DNA of 64,000 nucleotides from Colwellia psychrerythraea (GTDB lineage: Bacteria; Pseudomonadota; Gammaproteobacteria; Enterobacterales; Alteromonadaceae). The stretch covers positions 36,103 through 100,102 of the forward strand of contig NZ_JQEC01000033.1 of assembly GCF_000764185.1 (NCBI RefSeq), read 5' to 3'. This document shows, in pieces, positions 55,806 to 64,000 of the stretch. Position 1 is the first letter of the stretch, and each line of letters starts with the position of its first letter. A program made the translations under genes and the position numbers. The notes beneath the pieces are model-generated. The model was not told the DNA's origin. It was given only the letters and a program-made list of their open reading frames with translations, and did no database searches.

Positions 55806-56237
55806 CTATTGGAAGTCGCCTAAATTCCAGTTACCTATGTCATCTTCTGTGCCAGCTTCACCATCTGGTCCCACTGAAAACACATCCATTCTACTCTGCT
55901 CACCTGGATTTAATAAGACGTACTCATTGCCCCAAGGATCTTTTGGTAAACGTTTAATATATCCATCTTCAGGAAAACGGCGTGGCTCTGGCTCAATATC
56001 CGTTTGCTCAACTAAAGCCTCTAAACCTTGTTCTGTAGTTGGATAATCATAGTTATCCATTTTATATAAACTCAGAGATGTCTCTAGTGCCGTGACATCT
56101 GATATCGCTTTTTGCATGTTAGCGCGCTCTTGGCTGCCCATTAAATTAGGCACCACCATGCTAGCGAGAATACCTAGAATAACGATAACCACCATAACTT
56201 CTAATAAAGTAAAACCTTGTGCTTTTTTCATATTCAT
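55806..56237 (-). CDS. gspG: GspG, T2SS major pseudopilin
   Basis: 143 residues with an 8-residue leader (MNMKKAQG) and FTLLEVMVVIVILGILASMVVPNLMGSQERANMQKA, the classic major-pseudopilin start. The C-terminus has LPKDPWGNEYVLLNPGEQ and DGEAGTEDDIGNW, the calcium-binding loop. By family knowledge it builds the pseudopilus and is by far the most abundant pseudopilin. Followed by the 84-bp element and the less abundant gspH. Confidence 0.97.
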   Translation of the reverse strand: MNMKKAQGFTLLEVMVVIVILGILASMVVPNLMGSQERANMQKAISDVTALETSLSLYKMDNYDYPTTEQGLEALVEQTDIEPEPRRFPEDGYIKRLPKDPWGNEYVLLNPGEQSRMDVFSVGPDGEAGTEDDIGNWNLGDFQ

Positions 56238-56316
56238 ATTACTTTCCTAACGTCTGATAAATTGAGGTTTCAACAGCAGGTTTACCACTATACACCTATG
56301 AAATTTCAAATAACTC

Positions 56317-57558
56317 TTAACCGCCGACCATACTATTAAGCTGCAAAATTGGTTGTAGAATTGCCATAACAATAAAAAGTACCACGCCTGCCATTGCTAC
56401 CATAAGCGCAGGTTCAAACGCTTTTAATGAAATACTCACTAAAGCTTCAAACTCTCTATCTTGGTTGTCAGCAGCACGACCTAACATATGCTCTAATTGA
56501 CCACTTTTTTCACCACTGGCAATCATATGCAACATCATAGGCGGAAACAATTTTGTTTGTTCCAATGACACACGTAAACTAGCCCCTTCACGAACCCTAT
56601 CGGTAGAAGCTGTTACTTGTTTTTTTATATATAAATTATCGAGAACTTGACCAGAGATACGCATACTTTCCAGTAACGGCACAGCGCTGGCTGTCAGGAT
56701 ACTTAAGGTGCGAGCAAAACGTGCGGTATTAATACCTCGAGCTACTTTACCAACGCCAGGTATGCGCAACAAATATTTATGAAAAGCCATTTCAAAATCA
56801 GGCTTTTTCAATAGCTGTGAAAACAACAACATGAGTGCGGCAACCAGTATCACTAGCACTAAACCATAGTCACGCAGAAAATCACTACTGGCAATTAAAA
56901 ATTGTGTGGTTCCAGGTAAATTCTCACCCATGTGTTCAAACTGGCCAACAATTTTTGGAACTACCGCGGTTAATAAAATAGCAATTACACCGACCGCAAC
57001 TACCGTCATAATAATAGGGTAAACCAACGCTTGAATAAGCTGCGAGCGCATCTGTTGACGTTGTTCAGTATAATCAGCTAAACGATTAAGTACCTTATCA
57101 AGGTGCCCTGACTTTTCACCTGCAGCAACCATAGCCCGATATAAACGGTTAAATACTTTAGGGTATTCCGCCATACTTTCTGATAAGCCATAACCTTCGG
57201 TAACTTTGGTACGCACACCCATGATCATACTTTTAATGCGGTTCTTTTCACATTGCTCACCAACGGCCATTAAAGACTCTTCTAAAGGTAAACCAGATTC
57301 TACTAAGGTTGCTAGCTGGCGAGTGATAAGTGCTAACTCTGCTGCCGATACTTTACCACCAGCACTTTGACCAAAGCTTGCACTAAAGCCTGCTTTCTCA
57401 CTTGCCGAGTTACCTTTGCCTGAGGTAGCGTTAACCTCAATTGGCATTAAACCTTGGTCACGTAATAAACCACGCACTTGTCTTGGCGTATCTCCTTCGA
57501 TAACGCCTTTTTTAGTTTTACCACGGTTATCTACCGCTTGGTATTCAAATGCTGCCAT
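56317..57558 (-). CDS. gspF: GspF, T2SS inner-membrane platform protein
   Basis: 413 residues: LALITRQLATLVESGLPLEESLMAV, MVAAGEKSGHLDKVLNRLADYTEQRQQMRSQLIQALVYP and the second-half copy MIASGEKSGQLEHML mark the two GspF domains, with three membrane helices. By family knowledge it is the platform around which GspE acts. A paralogue of mshG. A gap of 116 bases separates it from gspE. Confidence 0.97.
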   Translation of the reverse strand: MAAFEYQAVDNRGKTKKGVIEGDTPRQVRGLLRDQGLMPIEVNATSGKGNSASEKAGFSASFGQSAGGKVSAAELALITRQLATLVESGLPLEESLMAVGEQCEKNRIKSMIMGVRTKVTEGYGLSESMAEYPKVFNRLYRAMVAAGEKSGHLDKVLNRLADYTEQRQQMRSQLIQALVYPIIMTVVAVGVIAILLTAVVPKIVGQFEHMGENLPGTTQFLIASSDFLRDYGLVLVILVAALMLLFSQLLKKPDFEMAFHKYLLRIPGVGKVARGINTARFARTLSILTASAVPLLESMRISGQVLDNLYIKKQVTASTDRVREGASLRVSLEQTKLFPPMMLHMIASGEKSGQLEHMLGRAADNQDREFEALVSISLKAFEPALMVAMAGVVLFIVMAILQPILQLNSMVGG

Positions 57559-57674
57559 GATTAATTATCAAATCTATAGTTATTGAATCTATGTTTATTA
57601 AATCGAAAATTGTCGAAGTTATAATTCGCTGAATTGTTATATGTTTTCATAAAGTACAATTACGTATCGATGAG

Positions 57675-59204
57675 TTAATCTTCACGAGTAACACGTAACA
57701 CCTCCTCTAAGGTGGTTTGTCCAAGCATTACTTTATCAAAACCATCTTGGCGGATACTTGCATTAGCTTTACGTGCGTACTTTTCAATCGCTTGTTCACC
57801 GTGACCATTGTGAATGATTTCTCGAATTTTCTCATCTACAGGTAACAATTCATGAATACCCATTCGACCACGATAACCTTTAAAACCACACTCTTTACAA
57901 CCAACGGCGCGATGAATTATTTTGCTATTATCATCAGCTAACCCTAATAAATGACGTTCTTCACCATCAGGCAGGTGACTTTCTTTACAGTGTCGACAGA
58001 GGGTTCTCACAAGACGCTGTGCTAATACGCCTAATAGACTTGAAGACAGCAAAAATGGCTCTACGCCCATATCTTCCATACGGGTGATAGCACCTGCGGC
58101 GGTATTAGTATGTAAAGTAGATAAAACTAAATGACCAGTTAAACTGGCTTGCACAGCAATTTGTGCTGTTTCTAAATCACGAATTTCGCCGACCATAACA
58201 ACATCAGGATCTTGACGTAAAATGGCGCGCAACCCACGAGCAAAAGTCATATCAACCTTAGTATTAACTTGGGTTTGACCTATGCCTTCAATAGAATATT
58301 CAATCGGGTCTTCACAGGTTAAGATATTACGTTCTTTGGCATCAATTTGCATCAAACCCGCATAGAGCGTGGTACTTTTACCCGAGCCTGTCGGCCCGGT
58401 AACTAATATGATACCGTGCGGTTTTTCAATCAGGGTTGAGAAGTTAGTACGGTTTGTATCTGTCATGCCGAGATCTTTTAAATCTAGACGAGCAGCATTT
58501 TTATCTAATAAGCGTAATACCACACGTTCGCCATAACCCGTTGGCATAGTTGAAACACGTACATCAACGGCTCTACCACCAATACGCAATGAAATACGAC
58601 CATCTTGTGGAATACGCTTTTCGGCAATATCGAGTTTTGCCATGACTTTAATTCGAGAGACTAATAACGAGGCGAGTTTTCGATTCGGTTTAAGTACCTC
58701 TCGTAACACACCATCAACGCGAAAGCGTATTTGCAGGGTATTTTCAAAGGTTTCAATATGAATATCTGAAGCACTTTCTTTAATGGCTTCGCTGAGCATG
58801 GCATTGATTAATTTAATAATCGGCGCATCATCTTCATTTTCTAGCAAATCTTCACTTTCAGTAAACTCATCGGCAAGTGAGTACAAATCGACTTCATTAC
58901 CAATATCTTCCATCATTTGCTGCGCTTCTGATGAGTCTCTTTGATATGCTTTTGTTAGCAATAATTCAAACGCTGAGGTCTCTGAAATCTCCAATTCAAA
59001 GGGTGCTTTGAGTATGCGGCGTACTTCTAAGATCACCTCAAAATTAACATCCGCTAAACAATGCAGAATATAATCGCCACTTTGCTCATCTGTAGAGATT
59101 AAAACGTTGTGTCTATTTGCAAATGCGAATGGTAATAACCAATTACTGCTCTGCTGCTCTTGTTCAGCCTCTTCGATGGCAGTTACTTCTGCTTCATCTG
59201 CCAT
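57675..59204 (-). CDS. gspE: GspE, T2SS ATPase
   Basis: 509 residues. Walker [10 protein letters not shown] (270-278), Asp box, Walker B and His box [14 protein letters not shown], and the zinc motif CRHC ... CKEC (about 395-436) of T2SS ATPases. Unlike MshE, no MshEN-type cyclic-di-GMP motif is seen at the N-terminus. By family knowledge it powers pseudopilus growth from the cytoplasm. Overlaps the gspD stop by one base. Confidence 0.97.
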   Translation of the reverse strand: MADEAEVTAIEEAEQEQQSSNWLLPFAFANRHNVLISTDEQSGDYILHCLADVNFEVILEVRRILKAPFELEISETSAFELLLTKAYQRDSSEAQQMMEDIGNEVDLYSLADEFTESEDLLENEDDAPIIKLINAMLSEAIKESASDIHIETFENTLQIRFRVDGVLREVLKPNRKLASLLVSRIKVMAKLDIAEKRIPQDGRISLRIGGRAVDVRVSTMPTGYGERVVLRLLDKNAARLDLKDLGMTDTNRTNFSTLIEKPHGIILVTGPTGSGKSTTLYAGLMQIDAKERNILTCEDPIEYSIEGIGQTQVNTKVDMTFARGLRAILRQDPDVVMVGEIRDLETAQIAVQASLTGHLVLSTLHTNTAAGAITRMEDMGVEPFLLSSSLLGVLAQRLVRTLCRHCKESHLPDGEERHLLGLADDNSKIIHRAVGCKECGFKGYRGRMGIHELLPVDEKIREIIHNGHGEQAIEKYARKANASIRQDGFDKVMLGQTTLEEVLRVTRED

Positions 59205-61291
59205 TAGTCTTTTTCTTCTGAAACTGTTGGCGGCTTAGGTAGACCGATATTTTTTTCTTCAAGCTTATTTTGATAGTCTTCAAAAGATGGTGGTAAGGTC
59301 AACTTGTCTTGCCATTGCGGTAAGATAGGCATATTTTCATTACTCATCAACGATAAACCTTCTTCATGTTTGCGAATTTGATCAGCGCGAATAAAGTTAT
59401 ATTTACTTTCACTGATTTCAGCCATCAAACCTGCATCGCGCACTATAGTGGCCCGTAAAAACACCATTAAATTACGTTTACGAGTGGTATTGGTGGTGGA
59501 TTTAAATAAGTGACCAATAAATGGAATATCACCCAGAATCGGTACCTTTTGCACGCTTTCTTGTACATCTTCATCAATCAAACCACCTAAAACGACGGTA
59601 GCGCCACTATCAGCCATAACCGTGGTTTTTATTTCTCTTTTATTAATAGAAATATCAACACCGGTATTACCGCTGACCGAAGAAGTCTCTTGCTCAATGG
59701 TAAGTTGTACTGCATTACCTTCATTCACTTGTGGGGTAACACGAAGCTTGATACCTACTTCTTGACGATCTACAGTTTGAAATGGGTTCGAATTATTACT
59801 GCTGCTGGTGGAACCGGTAATAATAGGTACTTCTTGACCGACAATAAAATAAGCTTCTTCGTTATCTAAGGTGGTAATACTCGGTGTAGCCAAAACATTT
59901 GAGTTGGTATTACTACTTACCGCTTGTACGATAGCAGCCCAATCATTTTTTGCGATACCAAACATCATGCCACTAACATTACCCAATACTTGAGCAAGAA
60001 TGCTGTAATCACCTTTAGTATCATTCTGATAAAAGCCTTCTTTTATCAATACATTATCACTATTGTATTCCGCAGGGACATAATCTCCTTTGGTTGGCGC
60101 TGCTGCCTCAGCACCCGCAGCAACCGAAGAAATACTGGCTGGGCCATTGGTAAACTGGGTAAAACCACCGGCTTCGTTATACCACTGCACCCCTAAGCTA
60201 ACACCATCAGTTTCATAAACTTCAACAATAATGGCTTCAATCAAAACCTGTGCACGACGCACATCTAGTTGGCGGATTACCGCTTCAAGTGAGCGTAACA
60301 TATCCGGTTGTGCAGTAATGATTAGCGAATTAGTTGACTCGTGCGCATCAATACTAACATCACGTTTCTTACTGCTGCGTGCTTTACTTTTAGTACCCTT
60401 ACTTTCTGAGGAAATAGAGTCACTAACGCCTTGTAAGACTTTAACTAAATCTTCGGATTTTGAATATTTAAGACGATAAACACGGGTATTACCACTGCTT
60501 TCTAACTCGCTGTCTAAACGTTTAACTAAACGTGTTACCCGCTCACGCGCCTTAACTTCGCCACTAACAATAACGCTGTTTGATCTATCATCAGCAACAA
60601 TTTTAGGAATTAAAAAAGTGGGTTGACCGGCTTTGCCGCTACTTGGTTTATTCATCGCTTCAATAATGCGCACCATTTCACCGGCAGAAGCATATTTAAG
60701 CTTGATAATTTCAACAGCTTGGTCGCCTGCTCTATCAACGCGCTCGATAATTTTAACAAGTCTGTTAACCGTTGATGCGGTACCCGTCAACATAATGACA
60801 TTTGCTGGGTCGTAATTAACTACGTTACCACCACCGGCTTGATCAGATAATTGTCGTAATAACGGTACTAGTTCACGAACAGTAACGTTTTTTACTTCGA
60901 CAACGCGGGTAACCATTTCATCACCCAAGATATTACTGTTATCACCGATAACAGGAATGGCTGCGGTTTTGGCATCTTTATTACGAATGATTTTAACAAT
61001 ATTGTTGTCTTTAGTTACGGCGGCATAGCCGTATACTTCAAGCACACTGAGAAAAAACTGATAATATTGTTCTTCGGTTAACATATCATAACTGCGGACA
61101 TTAATTTTGCCGCGCACATTAGGATCGATAATCATAGTTTTCTTCAAGTTTTTACCAACAATAGTAACAAACTCGACTATTTCAGTGCCCTTAAAATTAG
61201 GGGAATATTGTGCAGCACTGGCTTGGCCAACGAAACACAAATAATTAAATGCCATCGCTGTCGTTAAAACTAATAAAAACTTCTTCATCAT
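59204..61291 (-). CDS. gspD: GspD, T2SS outer-membrane secretin
   Basis: 695 residues with a signal peptide ending SASA, N0-N3 domains ([57 protein letters not shown]) and the secretin C-domain with [32 protein letters not shown] and [19 protein letters not shown]-terminal S-domain-like tail is present. By family knowledge 15 copies form the outer-membrane channel. Overlaps gspE by one base. Confidence 0.97.
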   Translation of the reverse strand: MMKKFLLVLTTAMAFNYLCFVGQASAAQYSPNFKGTEIVEFVTIVGKNLKKTMIIDPNVRGKINVRSYDMLTEEQYYQFFLSVLEVYGYAAVTKDNNIVKIIRNKDAKTAAIPVIGDNSNILGDEMVTRVVEVKNVTVRELVPLLRQLSDQAGGGNVVNYDPANVIMLTGTASTVNRLVKIIERVDRAGDQAVEIIKLKYASAGEMVRIIEAMNKPSSGKAGQPTFLIPKIVADDRSNSVIVSGEVKARERVTRLVKRLDSELESSGNTRVYRLKYSKSEDLVKVLQGVSDSISSESKGTKSKARSSKKRDVSIDAHESTNSLIITAQPDMLRSLEAVIRQLDVRRAQVLIEAIIVEVYETDGVSLGVQWYNEAGGFTQFTNGPASISSVAAGAEAAAPTKGDYVPAEYNSDNVLIKEGFYQNDTKGDYSILAQVLGNVSGMMFGIAKNDWAAIVQAVSSNTNSNVLATPSITTLDNEEAYFIVGQEVPIITGSTSSSNNSNPFQTVDRQEVGIKLRVTPQVNEGNAVQLTIEQETSSVSGNTGVDISINKREIKTTVMADSGATVVLGGLIDEDVQESVQKVPILGDIPFIGHLFKSTTNTTRKRNLMVFLRATIVRDAGLMAEISESKYNFIRADQIRKHEEGLSLMSNENMPILPQWQDKLTLPPSFEDYQNKLEEKNIGLPKPPTVSEEKD

Positions 61292-61401
61292 TATGTTTAT
61301 CTCTGCTTTATTACCTTTAAATCGAAAATCTTTAATAGAAAGTCTTTCTAGATAATTTTATAGCTTTATTGTTACGTTAATTATTCTGCTAACTTAGTTA
61401 T

Positions 61402-62349
61402 TTAATCTAAGCTAATTAATATCTCAGTGAGGCTACCTTGGCGGTTTACTAATAAGGAAATATCACGTGCCTTTTTCATCTCAACCATGGCTTGCATTGC
61501 CTGTGCTGGCGCTATTAAGTCATAGCCATTCATCTCTATTGCAACGTCACCGGATTTTAGTCCTGATTGTTTAAAGAACTCAGGTTTTTTTCCAGGACGA
61601 AGAGAGTAGCCGATTATCTTGCCGTCTTTACGCTTAGGCGAAATACGCAAATAATCACCAATTTTTGCTGGGTCTTGAGAGAGCTCAGTACGTAGACTTT
61701 TAGCGGTCGTCGTTAATTCTTTATCATTTCGTTTATCTACAATACCTGAACGCGATGAATGTGGACCAACTTTTGTTTGAGATCTTTTAGCTGCAGGTTT
61801 GTTTTTTACGTTTTGCGCTGGCTGGCTATAATCAAAACCATCTAACATTAAGGTTTCAAGTCGACCTGACTGTTTAATTAGCACCCTATCCATCAGTACT
61901 TTTTCGAGGTTGGCGCGCGTACCGGTAATAATATCGCCAATACCGTAGGTTTCTTGTTTACCTTGATTTTCAATAATTGCCGCTGCGATTGATTTATCAT
62001 CGCTGGCCACTAAGCCAGACAGGGTTAAATTTAACTTGGTTTCAGGTACATTAGACATTTCAACTTCAGCTTCAACAATATCATTTTCGTTATATAAACC
62101 AAAAAGATTGAGGGATTGTATCTTGGCAACATCTACCGATTTTGTATTAGCCGTGTTAGTAGCACGAGTGTTTGTGACATAAGCAGTGTTCTGATTAGAC
62201 TGCGCCTGAGGTACTACAGACCAAGTGATGGTTGCACCAACATAAGCAATGTATGCCAACAATGCCGCCATCACTAATTGCGCAACTCGTTTGTGCCCGA
62301 GTTGGGAAAGTAAAGATGTAAGTTCTGTCATGTTAGTGGGAAGTATCAT
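61402..62349 (-). CDS. gspC: GspC, T2SS inner-membrane connector
   Basis: 315 residues: membrane helix (about 25-45), HR domain (about 85-185, LNLFGLYNENDIVEAEVEMSNVP, LTLSGLVASDDKSIAAAIIENQG) and a C-terminal PDZ domain (about 240-315, GYSLRPGKKPEFFKQSGLKSGDVAIEMNG). By family knowledge the HR domain binds the GspD N0 domain. First gene of the operon. Start 62349 is ATG; ATG 62331 is an alternative. Confidence 0.95.
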   Translation of the reverse strand: MILPTNMTELTSLLSQLGHKRVAQLVMAALLAYIAYVGATITWSVVPQAQSNQNTAYVTNTRATNTANTKSVDVAKIQSLNLFGLYNENDIVEAEVEMSNVPETKLNLTLSGLVASDDKSIAAAIIENQGKQETYGIGDIITGTRANLEKVLMDRVLIKQSGRLETLMLDGFDYSQPAQNVKNKPAAKRSQTKVGPHSSRSGIVDKRNDKELTTTAKSLRTELSQDPAKIGDYLRISPKRKDGKIIGYSLRPGKKPEFFKQSGLKSGDVAIEMNGYDLIAPAQAMQAMVEMKKARDISLLVNRQGSLTEILISLD

Positions 62350-62537
62350 ATCTACTTATATTATTGTTATTATTAAATAATTCTAAAAAACTTAGTAAGT
62401 ACTAGTTGTTAGATTTATGTTACATATGCATGGATGATACTTGACCGCAAGCCAAGCAACAAGTCATTGCGAGGGTTTTTGGGCTAATTCGACAAATAAA
62501 ATCGTAACAAAAAAGCTACTACTCGCGAATTAGCAAC

Positions 62538-62546
62538 TGTTATAAT
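62538..62546 (+). promoter_or_regulatory. Extended -10 promoter for hslR
   Basis: TGTTATAAT (62538-62546) fits the extended -10 consensus TGnTATAAT perfectly. It lies 50 bases before the hslR start in the divergent gspC/hslR gap. No good -35 is seen, which extended -10 promoters tolerate. Confidence 0.6.
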
Positions 62547-62595
62547 CATTTTAAGACATTACCAACTTATAAAAGTTCCACCTGCTAGGTTTATT

Positions 62596-63000
62596 ATGAG
62601 CACAAATAAAACACCTGAAAATAGTTCTACTCGGTTGGATAAATGGCTTTGGGCTGCAAGGTTTTACCGAACCCGTGCAATTGCCAAACAGATGATCGAT
62701 GGCGGTAAAGTCTTTTACAATGGCCAACGGACTAAGTCGGGTAAAGCCGTATCAATCGGTGATATAATAAAAATTCGTCAAGGGTTTGAAGAAAAGGCAG
62801 TTACTGTTATCGCCTTAGCTGATAAACGTCAAGATGCGACTTTTGCGCAAAGCTTGTACCAAGAAAGCAAACAAAGCATTGATAGCCGAGAAAGAAATGC
62901 CCTCGCACGTAAACAAGGTATTTTATTATCTCCAGCGAGCGATACTAAGCCCGATAAAAAACAACGCAGAAAACTGCGTGAATTTAAGGAAAGGATCTAA
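62596..63000 (+). CDS. hslR: HslR (Hsp15), S4-domain ribosome-recycling heat-shock protein
   Basis: 134 residues. The S4 RNA-binding domain is at about 13-75 (RLDKWLWAARFYRTRAIAKQ, GGKVFYNGQRTKSGKAVSIGD). The C-terminal 50 residues are basic (KPDKKQRRKLREFKERI). By family knowledge Hsp15 binds free 50S subunits carrying nascent chains. Lies 5 bases before hslO, so both are probably co-transcribed. Confidence 0.95.
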   Translation: MSTNKTPENSSTRLDKWLWAARFYRTRAIAKQMIDGGKVFYNGQRTKSGKAVSIGDIIKIRQGFEEKAVTVIALADKRQDATFAQSLYQESKQSIDSRERNALARKQGILLSPASDTKPDKKQRRKLREFKERI

Positions 63001-63005
63001 CAACC

Positions 63006-63887
63006 ATGAGCCAATTCAATGTATTAAACCGCTACCTATTTACCGATGCCCATGCCCGTGGTGAGCTAGTACAATTAAGTAGTAGCTTTAAGAGTATTGT
63101 TAAGAATCATAATTACCCTGCTGGTGTAGAAAAATTATTAGGTGAATTACTTAGCGCGACCTGTCTTTTAACTGCTACCTTAAAATTTGAAGGTGATATC
63201 ACCGTGCAGCTGCAAGGTGATGGCCCAATTGGTTATATGTCTGTTAGCGGTAATAATAACCAACAAATGCGCGGTATTGCCAAAATAGCTGATGCTGAAG
63301 AAGCTAGTGAAGCAAATGGCCTTAAAGCTTTAATTGGCAAAGGCACCATGATTATCACCATACGCCCTAAGGCTGGCGAAGCCTATCAGGGGGTGGTTGC
63401 TTTAGATGCAGATGATCTGGCTGGTTGCTTAGCTCATTACTTTGACGTGTCAGAACAAATTCCAACTAAAGTTTGGTTGTTTAATGATGAACACAGCAAG
63501 CAAGTTGCTGGCGCCCTAGTACAATTGTTGCCTGATGGTGACGGTAGTACTGACAATAAAGCTAAGCAAGAGAGTGACTTTGAACATTTGTGCCAGCTGA
63601 CCAATACCATCAAAAGTGAAGAGATTTTTTCACTTGAAGCCGAAGCGTTACTTTATCGTTTATACCATCAAGAGAAAGTTAATATTTTTGAACCACAAGC
63701 TGTAAGTTATCTTTGTGGTTGTTCTGCTGACAAATGTTTATCAGCAATATCACAAATAGAACCAAGTGAGATAAAGGCAATTTTAGCTGAACAAGGTAAA
63801 ATTTCGATGACCTGTGACTATTGCATTACTACTTACGACTTTGATGAACTGAGCTTACAAAGTTTCATTTCGAAAGTTAATCATTAA
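63006..63887 (+). CDS. hslO: HslO (Hsp33), redox-regulated chaperone
   Basis: 293 residues, the E. coli size. Cys237-x-Cys239 (CGC) and Cys270-x-x-Cys273 (CDYC) are the zinc-bound redox switch; all four are present, and another Cys is at 244. YLFTDAHARGELVQLSSSF opens the fold. By family knowledge oxidation releases zinc and activates the chaperone. No terminator with a T run follows; an inverted repeat is found at 63929-63970. Confidence 0.97.
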   Translation: MSQFNVLNRYLFTDAHARGELVQLSSSFKSIVKNHNYPAGVEKLLGELLSATCLLTATLKFEGDITVQLQGDGPIGYMSVSGNNNQQMRGIAKIADAEEASEANGLKALIGKGTMIITIRPKAGEAYQGVVALDADDLAGCLAHYFDVSEQIPTKVWLFNDEHSKQVAGALVQLLPDGDGSTDNKAKQESDFEHLCQLTNTIKSEEIFSLEAEALLYRLYHQEKVNIFEPQAVSYLCGCSADKCLSAISQIEPSEIKAILAEQGKISMTCDYCITTYDFDELSLQSFISKVNH

Positions 63888-63928
63888 TTAAAATAGATTT
63901 TTTTCAGTAATATTTAGTTAAAAACCCC

Positions 63929-63970
63929 GACATTAATTATCACTTATTCCACATAGTGGTAGTTAATGTC
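63929..63970. repeat. Inverted repeat downstream of hslO
   Basis: Arms 63929-63943 (GACATTAATTATCAC) and 63956-63970 (GTGGTAGTTAATGTC) pair at 13 of 15 positions around a 12-base loop. It could be a terminator-like hairpin for hslO or an operator for the next gene beyond the edge. Confidence 0.5.
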
Positions 63971-64000
63971 TAGACAAAACTCCTACATACCCCCTTACCC

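Overview
The window comes from the chromosome of a marine gammaproteobacterium of the Alteromonadales, most probably Colwellia or a close relative. This rests on the low-GC codon use, on the gene order (mla/kds/lpt/rpoN, then mgtE, pmbA-darP-tldD-nit-yhdP-rng-maf-mreDCB, then a mannose-sensitive haemagglutinin (MSHA) pilus cluster, then gsp next to hslRO), and on protein sequences close to Shewanella and Vibrio families. No rRNA, tRNA, CRISPR array, transposase or phage gene is visible. The genus is an inference, because no database could be searched.

Layout. Positions 1-2464 (minus): mlaF-E-D-C, retrograde phospholipid transport, with mlaC cut by the window edge. Positions 2779-10945 (plus): yrbG-kdsD-kdsC-lptC-lptA-lptB-rpoN-hpf-ptsN-rapZ-npr, covering Kdo synthesis, LPS export, sigma-54 and the nitrogen PTS, in the same order as E. 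coli. Then come mgtE (plus) with a 222-bp inverted-repeat element behind it, pmbA (minus), darP (plus) and tldD-nit-yhdP-rng-maf-mreD-mreC-mreB in reverse map order (all minus). Positions 26410-48988 hold the MSHA type IV pilus locus: mshI, a pilN-like gene, mshJ-K-L-M-N-E-G-F-B-A, a pglL-like O-oligosaccharyltransferase on the opposite strand, a second MshA-like pilin, mshC-D-O-P, a PEP-CTERM protein gene with its own terminator, a miniature mshP and the very large mshQ. A lone PLP enzyme gene (plus) separates this from the complete type II secretion operon gspC-N (minus, 50232-62349). hslR and hslO (plus) close the window.

How the genes work together. The left half maintains the envelope: Mla returns phospholipids, Kds/Lpt builds and exports LPS, YhdP moves phospholipid outward, and MreBCD sets cell shape. 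The right half makes surface structures: an MSHA pilus whose extension ATPase has the cyclic-di-GMP-binding MshEN motif, a probable pilin glycosylation enzyme, and a type II secretion system for exoenzymes.

Most unusual observations. (1) Two 84-bp elements, in the mreB-mreC gap and the gspG-gspH gap, share a 21-bp identical core and exactly the same internal spacing. Their 14-bp ends differ in sequence between copies but remain self-complementary within each copy. Both lie in the same orientation and start 18 nt after the TAG stop of the upstream gene. They look like a REP-like intra-operon RNA or DNA element. (2) A PEP-CTERM gene sits inside the minor-pilin end of the MSHA cluster, followed by a mini-MshP that keeps the pilin N-terminus and C-terminal tail but lacks the middle. 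(3) A PglL-type ligase sits between two MshA-like pilin genes. (4) A run of ten C lies in the first codons of lptB.
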